Of a stretch of DNA of 64,000 nt, positions 49,950 through 57,878 are shown one piece after another. How positions within the stretch are numbered: position 1 is the first letter of the stretch; each line of letters opens with the position of its first letter. The stretch is from B3-G11 sp036985855 (lineage in GTDB: Bacteria; Actinomycetota; Acidimicrobiia; Spongiisociales; UBA5794). A program made the translations under genes and the position numbers. The notes below the pieces were generated by a model. The model saw nothing but the letters and a program-made list of their open reading frames with translations. It was not told the origin of the DNA and made no database searches. The DNA is taken from NCBI GenBank assembly GCA_036985855.1, contig BTQL01000002.1, forward strand, positions 35,836 through 99,835, in the 5' to 3' direction.

Positions 49950-50786
49950 TCAGTTCTGAGTCCCATCAGGGTCAGACTCGTCGGAACCCTCCGCCTGCTC
50001 GGTGGCCCCGGGTTCGTCGTCTGTCGTGTCGGGTTCGTCGTCCTCGATATCTGAGGTCTGGGTTTCTCGATAGCGCGCAGCCGCTTCCGCGACTGCCTTC
50101 TCAGAGTCCTTCTTTGATGCCATGACCGCGGCGACGGCAGCGATGATTCCGACGATCAGGATTCCGCCAATCACGAGCCAGATCCCATTGAACCCCGAAC
50201 CGCCAAAGGTGGATGTCGCGAAGATGTCCTTTGTGCCCGTGAAGGGGAGGTTCCAAACCAGTGTTCCGTCACTCAGGACCTCGTCCGCGTTGTGCTCGGT
50301 CACGGTCCCGGGCATCGTGAGCAGCACGCGGGCTGAGAAGATGTCCCCCGTGATCTCTGATGGATCGATCGGCAGATCTCCGCCTGCAAGGTCGCCGATT
50401 CCAGTCGCATCCACCTTTGCGGCAAGCGTGGCGGACGAATCATCGAATTCGTACGAGAACTGGGAGAAGGTCTCACCTTGAAGACCGCCGAAGTCGTAGG
50501 TCGATAGGTTGTCGACCTTGGTCGTGGCGCCGAAATACGTCATGTCGCCCTCGACACGCGTGGTTGGCTCAACACCCTCTCCACCGAGGTCGGGAAGTTC
50601 GCCAAGGATGTCAGCCGGGTCACCACCAGCCTGGCCGACAAGGTCGAGCATTTCCTCATCGAACCCGATCTCAGCACCGATGACTGCGGAACCGTCCTCG
50701 CTGATGTCGAGCAGGATGTTGGACTCGATCCGACAAGCAGACAGCAGCAACGCCAGAGAGAAGAAGGCGAGAACGTACTTTGTCAT
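49950..50786 (-). CDS. LppM-like lipoprotein
   Basis: This 278-residue lipoprotein has a signal peptide with lipobox LSACR and an outer domain starting ESNILLDISEDGSAVIGAEI, which matches the LppM family of actinobacterial surface lipoproteins. A second membrane helix (about residues 195-217: GIWLVIGGILIVGIIAAVAAV) and a long acidic tail follow, so it is held at both ends. In mycobacteria LppM affects phagosome traffic; here that role need not apply. It converges with the CvpA-CAP gene. Confidence 0.8.
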   Translation of the reverse strand: MTKYVLAFFSLALLLSACRIESNILLDISEDGSAVIGAEIGFDEEMLDLVGQAGGDPADILGELPDLGGEGVEPTTRVEGDMTYFGATTKVDNLSTYDFGGLQGETFSQFSYEFDDSSATLAAKVDATGIGDLAGGDLPIDPSEITGDIFSARVLLTMPGTVTEHNADEVLSDGTLVWNLPFTGTKDIFATSTFGGSGFNGIWLVIGGILIVGIIAAVAAVMASKKDSEKAVAEAAARYRETQTSDIEDDEPDTTDDEPGATEQAEGSDESDPDGTQN

Positions 50787-50867
50787 GATGCCCCTCGAGA
50801 TCGATGTCTCGCTGATGCTAGGGCACCAGGCGCGAAACGGTCGACGAGGGCGCGATATCGTTCGGAC

Positions 50868-51215
50868 GTGCCCGAAGCAACACCTACCGAACCGCAGGCC
50901 GCCCGACCGCGCGCGGGTTTGCTGTGCCTCGAAGGAGATGTCCTACTGCTCTCCGAGAAACTCGACGAGCTCGGTTATGAGGTGCAGCGGTTTCCGACCA
51001 CGGATGCGCTCGCCTTCAGTCTCGTCGACATCGGTGTTGGTGGTGCCGACGAGATCATTGCCAGTGCTTCGAATGCCGGCATACGGGTCATCGCGTTCGG
51101 CCCTGATCCCGATGACATGGCCCAGATTCGCACAAGAGCACTCGGGGCAAGCGTGATCGTGTCGCGTGACGAGCTGTTTGCGGACGTTGCCGCGCACTTG
51201 CCTTCGATTGTGTAG
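50868..51215 (+). CDS. Small receiver-like protein, unknown
   Basis: This 115-residue protein starts at a GTG and reads GLLCLEGDVLLLSEKLDELG, YEVQRFPTTDALAF, RVIAFGPDPDDMAQIRTRAL and GASVIVSRDELF. The alternation of strands and helices is that of a flavodoxin-like receiver, but a clear phosphoacceptor Asp at the end of strand 3 is missing. It is divergent from the LppM-like gene and convergent with the TipA-like regulator. I do not recognise a named family. Confidence 0.6.
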   Translation: MPEATPTEPQAARPRAGLLCLEGDVLLLSEKLDELGYEVQRFPTTDALAFSLVDIGVGGADEIIASASNAGIRVIAFGPDPDDMAQIRTRALGASVIVSRDELFADVAAHLPSIV

Positions 51216-51302
51216 ACCTATCGGCGGTCAACCGTCAGCGGGGGGAGCGGAAGAACGGCGAGATCCAGATCGCATCGACACCGAGTATGTTCCTGAGTAG
51301 AT

Positions 51303-52055
51303 CTAATGGGTGTATCGCTCGGCAATTGCTGCCGACATGTATGCAGCCAAGCCCTTGCTGGCCTTGTCGATGTTCGAACGAAATCGTTCGTCTGCCGCGT
51401 ACATCGAACCGAGGCCGGCGTGTATCTCGGGCGAACACTCGTAGAACCACTTCGAGATGTGGTTCCGATGTGCGTCTACGAGCTCTGCGGCGGTGGAGGA
51501 GTCCGGGCGCACGTTGTCTCCCATCAGAACGACGAATCGTGCATAGATCTCATCCTCCTCGGCTCGCATTGCTTGCCAGTCCTTTGACGTGTAGGACGTT
51601 GTTCGCGACATGGACTCGGCGAACTCCGCTGTGTCGCCCCATCGCTGGCTCGTTTCCTGTGCGTAGTCGTCCGGATCGAAGTCTCCGAAGGCCTTGAGCT
51701 TCTCTTCTGGTGTCAAGATTGTTCCATTCCTTTCTGATCTGATCGCGATATCAAGGCTCTCCGTGATCCGGTGCAGCTTCTCGATTCGCCGGGCAATACG
51801 ATGTCTGGCCGCCTCGAGAGCCCCTACGGAACCCGATCGTTCGTCGAGTATCGACGCGATCGTTGAGAGACTCAGGTCGAGTTCGCGATACGTGAGGATC
51901 TGCTGCAGCCTGTCGATATCTGAGTCCGTGTATGCGCGGTATCCGTTCGGTCTTCGCTCTGTGGGAGTGAGCAGTCCGATGGTGTCGTAGTGGTGCAATG
52001 TTCTCACGGTGATGCCCGCGATCGAGGCGAGCTCGCCAACGGTTGTTGTATTCAT
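51303..52055 (-). CDS. TipA-like MerR-family transcription regulator
   Basis: This 250-residue protein has a MerR winged helix (VGELASIAGITVRTLHHYDT, then GLLTPTERRPNGYRAYTDSD), a coiled-coil dimer helix and a C-terminal TipAS-like domain (GDTAEFAESMSRTTSYTSKDW; IHAGLGSMYAADERF) that in Streptomyces binds thiopeptide and other drugs. The start ATG at 52055 is chosen because a MerR-type promoter ends six bases before it. It most likely activates its own promoter upon drug binding. No drug pump is adjacent. Confidence 0.9.
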   Translation of the reverse strand: MNTTTVGELASIAGITVRTLHHYDTIGLLTPTERRPNGYRAYTDSDIDRLQQILTYRELDLSLSTIASILDERSGSVGALEAARHRIARRIEKLHRITESLDIAIRSERNGTILTPEEKLKAFGDFDPDDYAQETSQRWGDTAEFAESMSRTTSYTSKDWQAMRAEEDEIYARFVVLMGDNVRPDSSTAAELVDAHRNHISKWFYECSPEIHAGLGSMYAADERFRSNIDKASKGLAAYMSAAIAERYTH

Positions 52056-52061
52056 GCCTGC

Positions 52062-52092
52062 AACATAAACCATCACGTTACGTGAGGGTCAA
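52062..52092 (-). promoter_or_regulatory. MerR-type promoter with 19-base spacer and palindrome
   Basis: On the minus strand TTGACC (52092-52087) is followed after 19 bases by TATGTT (52067-52062). The spacer contains TCACGTAACGTGA, a 13-base palindrome. The 19-base spacing and central palindrome are the hallmark of MerR/TipA-regulated promoters. The expected transcription start falls at the ATG, implying a leaderless message. Confidence 0.75.
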
Positions 52093-52146
52093 GAACTTCT
52101 TCGGGAACTGGGAACAGGCCCTCCTTCATCGCCAACCGGTCCAGTG

Positions 52147-52575
52147 TTATCTGAACAACCTTCGAAGGAAGAAGAGCGCGACGGCTGCGCCCGCACCGAA
52201 GGCTGCAGCAGTCCTCGCGTCGATCTTGACGTCGGGTGAACCTTCGATGTTCCCTGCGAACAAGACGCCGATGACGCTGTCGGTCGCCTGCACGGTTTCG
52301 GCCACGGCGAATCCGACTCCGGAGTACTCGAGCTGTGCTGTGTCGGCCGAGAGGAAGCCCGCGCCGGCGTTGGACAGGTCCACGGTTTCTGCGTTTACGA
52401 ATGCCGCTCCGCCGTGGGCGATCGACACGGTCCGTGCCTCAACGTGCTGGATACCGCCCTGGGTGACGGACACAGTTTCAGCCTGTACGGATGCTGCCCC
52501 AGCCTGGATGATCTCGACCGTATCGGCCTCGACACGCTCGTGGATCTCGAAATCCTGTTCGTCTTCAGATGCCAT
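52147..52575 (-). CDS. Membrane-anchored beta-solenoid-like repeat protein, unknown
   Basis: This 142-residue protein consists of about six repeats of 15-16 residues of the pattern V-x-A-x-T-V-x-x-x-x-x-G (VEADTVEIIQAGAASVQA, ETVSVTQGGIQHVEA, RTVSIAHGGAAFVNA, ETVDLSNAGAGFLSA) followed by one C-terminal helix (AAAFGAGAAVALFFLRRLF). The regular alternation suggests a small beta-helix lying on the membrane, similar in idea to bactofilin-like polymer formers, but it is not a clear bactofilin. I know of no function. It stands alone between the TipA-like regulator and the hotdog gene. Confidence 0.65.
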   Translation of the reverse strand: MASEDEQDFEIHERVEADTVEIIQAGAASVQAETVSVTQGGIQHVEARTVSIAHGGAAFVNAETVDLSNAGAGFLSADTAQLEYSGVGFAVAETVQATDSVIGVLFAGNIEGSPDVKIDARTAAAFGAGAAVALFFLRRLFR

Positions 52576-52702
52576 TCCTACTCCAGGTGTGCGTAGCAGG
52601 CACGGTAGCGGTGGTATGGAGGTCCTGAAGTCGCTGCCGTGTTCGATGTGGTGGCTGAACGGGCCTTAGGACAGCTGTCCGTTGTCTGCCATCATGGCCG
52701 CC

Positions 52703-53161
52703 ATGGTTCACACGATCGCAATCCAGGATACGTATCCCGAAGATGCCCGCCACTGTTACGGCTGTGGCAATCTGAACGAGCATGGATACCAGATCAAGAC
52801 TCGACAGGACGACGACTCGACGATCACCGACTTCGAACCAGAGTCACAACACATGGCATTTGCTGGTATCACATACGGCGGACTGATCGCGTCGGTCATC
52901 GACTGTCACTCGGCCGGTTCGGCAGCGATCTTCGCGATGCAGAAAGCCGGCACCGCTGTGGGATCAGAGCCATCGCCGCGCTATGTGACAGCGCATCTCG
53001 AGGTGGATTACCTGGCACCGACACCACTCGCTCGGATGCGAATCGTTGGTCGTCTGGTTGAGATAACGGACCGCAAGGCGATCGTTGAATCTGAGCTGTT
53101 TGTTGACGGAAACGTAACTGCAAAGGCTTTAGCAGTCCTTGTTCGCATCAGGAACGAGTAG
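52703..53161 (+). CDS. PaaI-like hotdog thioesterase
   Basis: This 152-residue single-hotdog protein has HCYGCGNLNEHGYQIKTR, the Cys-rich start common in actinobacterial PaaI-like proteins, HMAFAGITYGGLIASVIDCHS with the active-site helix, and ARMRIVGRLVEITDRKAIVE. The family hydrolyses acyl-CoA thioesters. The start is uncertain: ATGs at 52694 and 52703 and a TTG at 52682 are in frame, and none has a clear ribosome site. Confidence 0.8.
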   Translation: MVHTIAIQDTYPEDARHCYGCGNLNEHGYQIKTRQDDDSTITDFEPESQHMAFAGITYGGLIASVIDCHSAGSAAIFAMQKAGTAVGSEPSPRYVTAHLEVDYLAPTPLARMRIVGRLVEITDRKAIVESELFVDGNVTAKALAVLVRIRNE

Positions 53162-53251
53162 GCAAGGAGGACCCGACCGTATGGCGTCGGGAGGGAGTCA
53201 TCGGGGTCCGCTCGGGGTCCTTCGCTCCACGAGAGTGCGAACCGTCCTGGA

Positions 53252-53608
53252 TCAACGGTGGTGTGCTAGCTCAGGCGTGTGAACGAGCGTCCCTGCGACG
53301 TACATGTCGCATGCCTCGGCGATCGAGCGAACGTCTGTGAGCACGACCTCGACGCCCGCTGCGTTCGCCTTTTGGACCAAAGGGCTGCCGATGCCGCCGG
53401 CGACCAACACGTCACAGTCCTTGATGGTTTCCACGACGAAAACCGGCCTGTCGTGGTGGCCGTCGTCGCATGCGGGCATGGCAGACATGTCACGGCGCTC
53501 ACGTGCAATCTCGGTTCCGTCGTCGATATTGATGACGATGAGAGCGTTCATATTGCCGAAGTGACCGACAATTGTCTGGTCGTCACGGGTGGGGAATGCA
53601 AGTTTCAT
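53252..53608 (-). CDS. NifX/NafY-like (dinitrogenase FeMo-cofactor-binding fold) protein
   Basis: This 118-residue protein begins MKLAFPTRDDQTIVGHFGN and has FVVETIKDCDVLVAGGIGS and VEVVLTDVRSIAEACDMYVAG, the RNase-H-like fold of the NifX/NifB C-terminal family. No nitrogenase genes are near; outside nitrogen fixers such proteins probably handle iron-sulfur or other metal clusters. The stretch MSAMPACDDGHHD in the middle is Cys/His-rich and may bind metal. The ATG at 53608 begins the first strand. Confidence 0.8.
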   Translation of the reverse strand: MKLAFPTRDDQTIVGHFGNMNALIVINIDDGTEIARERRDMSAMPACDDGHHDRPVFVVETIKDCDVLVAGGIGSPLVQKANAAGVEVVLTDVRSIAEACDMYVAGTLVHTPELAHHR

Positions 53609-53997
53609 GCACGAGAGGATACCCCGCTCGCAGCATTCCCGATGTTGGCACAATGGCGCAGTCGCCAGCTTACCTTCTTGACTTGGATGTCATGAGGAGT
53701 ACGGTTTAGGTCACGACCGTGAGTGGGCCTCCGTTGGCCGCCTTCGAATGGATTTTCACTACCGGCGCCGTTTCGAGTGATTCGGGGCCGGCACTCACAT
53801 GAACTGCGCCGCAAGTCCCCGACACAATCGCCGAGTTCGTCAAGGAGGTTTTCATGTAACGGCAAGAACAGTTTCTTGTACGGCGCATCGGTCGGTCGAC
53901 CGAATTGGAAGCAATCGATTGCAGGATCACGGACAGATTCAGAGCCTTGGACCCCGCGGGGTGGGGCTTGAGGTCCTGTCGAGATAGGAGACCCGAC
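53609..53997. other. 389-base intergenic region with three 12-bp palindromes
   Basis: No convincing gene is seen in this region. A 49-codon ORF on the minus strand (53708-53857) has no ribosome site and I leave it out. The right half carries the perfect palindromes TCGGTCGACCGA (53892-53903), GCAATCGATTGC (53911-53922) and ACCCCGCGGGGT (53951-53962) in front of the OsmC gene, plausibly operator sites or leader structure for the OsmC-methyltransferase operon. Confidence 0.5.
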
Positions 53998-54564
53998 ATG
54001 AGTACCACAGTCACCGAGCGCAACGGGATCGACGTCGATCAACTGGTCGGCACGATCGAGGCAATCAAGGATCAACCGGATCTGGCGATGTTCACGTTCC
54101 GTGCATCGAGCAGCTGGGAAGACGGAACATACAACAAGGGCGCAATCCAGGACTTCAAGCAAGCGGGCGTCGAAGACGTGACTCGGGCGACGCCGTTCGT
54201 GCTCGAGGGCGATGAGCCACCGATCCTGTTGGGAGCCAACAAGGGCCCGAACGCGGTCGAGTTGCTGCTTCAGGCGCTCGGGTTCTGCTACGCCGTCGGG
54301 TACGTTGCCAATGCGGCCGCCCGGGGAATCGAGATCACCCGGATGGAGTACGAGATCGAAGGCGACATCGACGTGCGTCCGTTCCTCGGCCTCGAGGGTC
54401 CCAGGGCCGGGTTCACCGAGATCCGGGCGAAGGGAACGGTTTCGAGTCCTAACGCAAGCGAAGAGCAGCTCGTCGAGCTGTGCCAGTACGTGCAGGACAC
54501 ATCACCGGTGCGGGATTGTCTCGCCAACGCCGTCCCCATCAAGACGACGCTCGACGTGGTTTGA
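53998..54564 (+). CDS. OsmC-family protein
   Basis: This 188-residue protein has the OsmC/Ohr fold: FTFRASSSWEDGTYNKGAIQ, ILLGANKGPNAVELLLQALG, then FCYAVGYVANAAARGI with the first redox Cys, and SPVRDCLANAVPI with the second. Members reduce organic hydroperoxides or handle thiol or sulfane-sulfur compounds. The ATG at 53998 has ATAGGAG before it. It is followed after 11 bases by the selenoprotein-like methyltransferase, so both are probably one operon. Confidence 0.85.
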   Translation: MSTTVTERNGIDVDQLVGTIEAIKDQPDLAMFTFRASSSWEDGTYNKGAIQDFKQAGVEDVTRATPFVLEGDEPPILLGANKGPNAVELLLQALGFCYAVGYVANAAARGIEITRMEYEIEGDIDVRPFLGLEGPRAGFTEIRAKGTVSSPNASEEQLVELCQYVQDTSPVRDCLANAVPIKTTLDVV

Positions 54565-54575
54565 AGGGAGATCCC

Positions 54576-55376
54576 ATGGTCGATCCCGAGGCCGTCGACG
54601 TTGGCCTGCTGCGTCATGAGGTTCAGCATCACTACGCCGAAGTAGCCAAAACGCCGGAGGCGGACTTCCATTTCCACACCGGAAGGAGTGCCGCGAAGCA
54701 GGTCGGATATGACGATGGGCTTCTCCTGGGCCTGCCGGAGGGAGCGGTGGAGGCGTTTGCCGGTGTGGCGAATCCGTTCTACTTCGGGCTGCCGGGCGTC
54801 GGTGAGAAAGTGCTCGACATCGGTTCTGGAGCCGGAATGGACTCCGTGATTGCCGCTAGGGCGGTGGGCGATACCGGAAGGGTCGTCGGAGTCGATATGA
54901 CACCCGAGATGCTTGATCGGGCCCGCAACTCGGCCGCGGAGGATGGGGTCACAAACGTCGAGTTCCGAGATGGCCTCGCGGAGAGCCTTCCCGTCCCGGA
55001 TGGTTGGGCGGACATTGTGATCTCGAACGGTGTTCTCAACCTCGTACCCGACAAGGTGGCCGCCTACGGCGAGGTCATCCGCGTGCTTCGCCCGGGTGGG
55101 CGGATCCAGATCGCTGATATCTGTGTTGACAAGCCGGTTCCCGAAGGGGCGAAACGTGATATTGACCTTTGGACCGGCTGAATCGCCGGAGCCCTGCCGT
55201 GTGCAGGGTGGAAAACGGTTATCGAGGCTGTAGGTCTCACTGATGTCGAGTTCGGGCCGCTTGTCGACACCTATGCGGGGGCGAGCGGCGAAGGCAACGC
55301 GCGCCAGTTCGGAACATTCGGCTACCCCTTCCGAGCCTGGAAGCCGACCGAGGAGGGCGTTGACCGACGGTTGTGA
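54576..55376 (+). CDS. SAM-dependent methyltransferase, probable selenoprotein (UGA at codon 202)
   Basis: The ATG at 54576 has GAAGGGAG upstream. The product has the class I methyltransferase core KVLDIGSGAGMDSVIAARAV, VVGVDMTPEMLDRA, SLPVPDGWADIVISNGVLNL and RVLRPGGRIQIADI, like ArsM-type enzymes. After DIDLWTG an in-frame TGA (55179-55181) occurs where, as I recall, relatives have Cys (WTGCIAGAL). The frame then continues for 64 codons: IAGALPCAGWKTVIEAVGL, DVEFGPLVDTYAG, GYPFRAWKP, to TGA at 55374. The post-UGA part looks like a normal family C-terminus. With a SECIS-like hairpin starting four bases after the UGA, I read it as Sec202; the total is 266 residues. The alternative is a nonsense mutation or error. 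Confidence 0.8.
55185..55219 (+). promoter_or_regulatory. Candidate bacterial SECIS element
   Basis: Directly after the UGA, CCCTGC (55192-55197) pairs with GCAGGG (55203-55208), extended by a G-U pair, around the loop CGTGT. A lower stem of four pairs (55185-55188 with 55216-55219) closes an internal loop. The G at loop position 2 (55199) is 17 bases beyond the UGA, which fits the usual bacterial SECIS rule (a G in the first two loop bases, 16-37 bases after UGA). Confidence 0.7.
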
Positions 55377-55387
55377 TCAACGCCCTC
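55353..55387 (+). terminator. Terminator overlapping the methyltransferase stop
   Basis: GAGGGCGTTGA (55353-55363) and TCAACGCCCTC (55377-55387) are exact reverse complements, followed by TTGT. The left arm lies inside the codons after the UGA, so the transcript ends where the extended, not the truncated, ORF ends. Confidence 0.65.
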
Positions 55388-55536
55388 TTGTCTCCCTGTC
55401 CACGTGAGTCGCTATTTGGATGCGACGAATCGTTGGTTTGCGACGGCCGGTGTCAGGTACTGCTGTTGTGGCTTGCAAGCCCGAACGTCATGCGGTCTGA
55501 GTATGCTTGACAGGACGGCCGCGAAGGAGACAGCGG

Positions 55537-56556
55537 ATGCGAGTCTCGGTTACCGGCGGAACTGGTTTTGTCGGGTCGCACACGGTTGCGGCTTTGGTCA
55601 AACGGGGCCACTGGGTGAGGCTTCTTGCCCGATCTGATGATCGGGTTGCACCGGCGCTGGCCCCACACGAGGTGGAGGCGTCGGATGTGGTCATCGGAGA
55701 TGTGACCGACCAGAGTGCCGTGGAGCGGGCATTGGCTGGTTGTGACGCCCTTATCCACGCAGCGAACGTCTTCAGCTTCGATCCTCGGAAAGCGGAAATC
55801 ATGAGCACCGTGAACGAGCGAGGCACTGAGCTCGTTCTGGCCGAGGCTTCGAGGGTTGGTTTGGATCCTATTGTTCACGTCTCGACCCTCGCTGTCTTTC
55901 TTCCGAGCGATCAGCGACTGACGCGAGATTCTGAGGTCGGCAACCCTGCACCTGCTTACAGCAAGTCGAAGGCTGTTGCGGAACGCATCGCCCGGGGCTT
56001 CCAGGCGGACGGTGCCCCCGTTGTCATCACCTACCCGGGATCGGTCTGGGGGCCCCACGATCCCTACCTCGGGGAGAGCAACCGATTTGCTCAGAACATA
56101 CTGAGAGGGAAGTTTCGGCTGGTCAACCAGGGACCGTTGCCAATTTGCGACGTACGCGACGTTGCGGCGGTTCATGCAGCTGTCCTGCAACCCGGTCGCG
56201 GGCCTCGCCGGTATGTCGTCGCGGGACACAGCCCAGGAATCCGTGCATTGATGGGCCGACTGGGTGAACTGACCGGGCGGAACCTCTGGTCAATTCCAGT
56301 GCCGGCATCGATGGCGCTCGCGGCCGGTGGCGCTGCCGACTGGGCAAGATCGAGACTGGGAGTAGATCTGGCTTTGTCCTACGAAGCCCCCTGGGTGCTG
56401 GCCCACTCGAACGAGGCTGATTCCACCGCCACGATCCACGAACTGGGTATCGATTTCACACCGCTCGATGCCACGCTGACCGACACCGTGAAGTGGCTTC
56501 ACGAGACAGGACACGTCACGAGTAGGCAAGCCGGGACCCTCGCCCACCAGGTATAG
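55537..56556 (+). CDS. NAD(P)-dependent epimerase/dehydratase-like SDR protein
   Basis: This 339-residue extended short-chain dehydrogenase begins MRVSVTGGTGFVGSHTVAAL (Rossmann GxxGxxG). It has ALIHAANVFSFDPRKAE, STLAVFLPSDQRL, and AYSKSKAVAERIARGF with the YxxxK catalytic pair, then VITYPGSVWGPHDPY. It resembles dihydroflavonol reductase-like oxidoreductases. The ATG at 55537 has GAAGGAGA upstream. The substrate is unknown. It may be co-regulated with the selenoprotein operon but is separated by a terminator. Confidence 0.85.
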   Translation: MRVSVTGGTGFVGSHTVAALVKRGHWVRLLARSDDRVAPALAPHEVEASDVVIGDVTDQSAVERALAGCDALIHAANVFSFDPRKAEIMSTVNERGTELVLAEASRVGLDPIVHVSTLAVFLPSDQRLTRDSEVGNPAPAYSKSKAVAERIARGFQADGAPVVITYPGSVWGPHDPYLGESNRFAQNILRGKFRLVNQGPLPICDVRDVAAVHAAVLQPGRGPRRYVVAGHSPGIRALMGRLGELTGRNLWSIPVPASMALAAGGAADWARSRLGVDLALSYEAPWVLAHSNEADSTATIHELGIDFTPLDATLTDTVKWLHETGHVTSRQAGTLAHQV

Positions 56557-56568
56557 AACTGACAGAGG

Positions 56569-56682
56569 TTGCTTACATCGAACTTCAACGGGCGGATGTG
56601 GCGACCAGTGGTCGCCTCTGCCAGGCTGCCTGAGAATCTCCGCTCGCATGACTTGCGGCACACAGCGGTCGTCGTGTTCGGC
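56569..56682 (+). pseudogene. Remnant of a tyrosine recombinase (integrase) C-terminus
   Basis: The frame reads SNFNGRMWRPVVASARLPEN, then LRSHDLRHTAVVV. The HDLRHTA box is the HxLR catalytic motif of phage-type integrases, and the preceding SNF...WRPV...A.LP pattern fits the residues before it. The reading loses similarity soon after HTAVVV, and no upstream catalytic domain with the first Arg is visible, so only a fragment remains. It marks an earlier insertion event near the accessory cluster. Confidence 0.6.
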
Positions 56683-56738
56683 ATCCGAATCAGACCTGAA
56701 ACCGCTACGCCGACGAACAGCGAACCAACCCACCCCAC

Positions 56739-57206
56739 TCAATCAGCAGTCTCCTGGAGCGGAATCTCGTCCCGGTGTCCGAATCCCTGTGAGTTGTCGA
56801 CGAAGAAGCACCGTTCGGGGACGAGCTCGTACCAGGCCACCTTGTCCAATGCTGCACGGATCATTGCGGGAGCTTGCCCCGGCTGAACGACGTGGAATTT
56901 CGCCCCGTACCGGGCAATGGCGCCGACCTTCCTCGCGCCCGAGAGCATCCGCACGCGCCCCTCGAGCTGGACACCTTTGATCTCGCGCCAATCGCGATAG
57001 TCCTCGTGTATTGCTGCGGCGCAGCGCGGGTCGGCCGCCAGATCTGTGCCGTGGCGGCTCAGGGACGAGGACAGGAAGGTGAGGGCGAATCCGAAATTGA
57101 CGTAGAAGACCGCTGCCGCCCACGGTCCCTGGGGACCGCTGGTCGCCAGTGTCATGACCTGGTGGTTCTCCAGATAGTTCAGGGCCTCGACACGACGGTC
57201 GGACAT
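56739..57206 (-). CDS. Pyridoxamine 5'-phosphate oxidase-like flavin-binding protein
   Basis: This 155-residue split-barrel protein has RRVEALNYLENHQVMTLATS, PWAAAVFYVNFGFALTFLSS and GVQLEGRVRMLSG, then WYELVPERCFFVDNSQGFGH, typical of the FMN- or F420-binding PNPOx-like superfamily. The ATG at 57206 is preceded by GAAGGGA; the longer open frame upstream lacks family sequence. It is divergent from ubiX with only 77 bases between the starts, so the two may share regulation. Confidence 0.8.
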   Translation of the reverse strand: MSDRRVEALNYLENHQVMTLATSGPQGPWAAAVFYVNFGFALTFLSSSLSRHGTDLAADPRCAAAIHEDYRDWREIKGVQLEGRVRMLSGARKVGAIARYGAKFHVVQPGQAPAMIRAALDKVAWYELVPERCFFVDNSQGFGHRDEIPLQETAD

Positions 57207-57283
57207 TCGGCGTCCCTTCCTCGATGTGAGTAGGTTGGACCCCTGATGGTACTTTGGTCTTGTCGGGTGAGAAGGGTGCAGAC

Positions 57284-57853
57284 ATGGTGATGGGTCGGCT
57301 GGTTGTGGGCCTCGCGGGTGCGAGCGGCGTTGTGTATGGGGTCCGACTTCTCGAAGTGCTACGTGATCAGGACGAGGTCGAGACACATCTTGTCGTCAGC
57401 GGAGGGGCTGAACGAACGATCGAGCTGGAGACCGATACGACGCTTGGCGACGTCAAGGCGCTCGCCGACGAGGTTCACGACCTGCGCAACATTGCTGCTC
57501 CGCTTTCTTCGGGTTCCTTCCGGACGATGGGGATGGTCGTGGCGCCGTGCTCGATGAAGACCCTCTCTGGCATCGCCAACTCCTATAGCGACAATCTCCT
57601 GCTTCGAGCGGCAGACGTGACGCTCAAGGAGCGCCGTAGGCTGGTGCTGCTCCCACGTGAGACTCCCCTGCATCTCGGGCACGCCCGACTTCTCGTCCAG
57701 GCCATCGAGATAGGCGCTGTCGTCATGCCGCCCGTCCCTGCCCTGTATCACCGTCCCAGGACGGTCGAGGACATCATCGATCACACGGTGAGTCGGATTC
57801 TCGACCTCTTCGGGATCGAGAACGATCTCGTGGAACGTTGGGGTGGCGGCTGA
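57284..57853 (+). CDS. ubiX: UbiX-family flavin prenyltransferase
   Basis: This 189-residue enzyme makes prenylated FMN, the cofactor of UbiD-type (de)carboxylases. VVGLAGASGVVYGVRLLEVL (FMN-binding), HLVVSGGAERTIELE, MGMVVAPCSMKTLSGIANSY and RRLVLLPRETPLHLGHARLL are all characteristic. Key residues of the active site (the CSMKT loop and RETPLH) are kept. The ATG at 57284 has GAAGGG upstream. No UbiD partner is in the window. Phenylphosphate carboxylase complexes also contain a UbiX-like subunit, which fits the two genes that follow. Confidence 0.93.
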   Translation: MVMGRLVVGLAGASGVVYGVRLLEVLRDQDEVETHLVVSGGAERTIELETDTTLGDVKALADEVHDLRNIAAPLSSGSFRTMGMVVAPCSMKTLSGIANSYSDNLLLRAADVTLKERRRLVLLPRETPLHLGHARLLVQAIEIGAVVMPPVPALYHRPRTVEDIIDHTVSRILDLFGIENDLVERWGGG

Positions 57854-57878
57854 GCTGGCTATCTGTGTGCGTGGCTGT

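Noticed and set aside
53252..53608. A nitrogen-fixation locus
   Set aside because: The NifX-like protein is alone; no nifHDK, nifB or nifEN sequence is in the window, and the fold is common in non-fixers.
53708..53857. 49-codon minus-strand ORF before the OsmC gene
   Set aside because: No ribosome site, no recognisable motif and low specificity for so short a frame.
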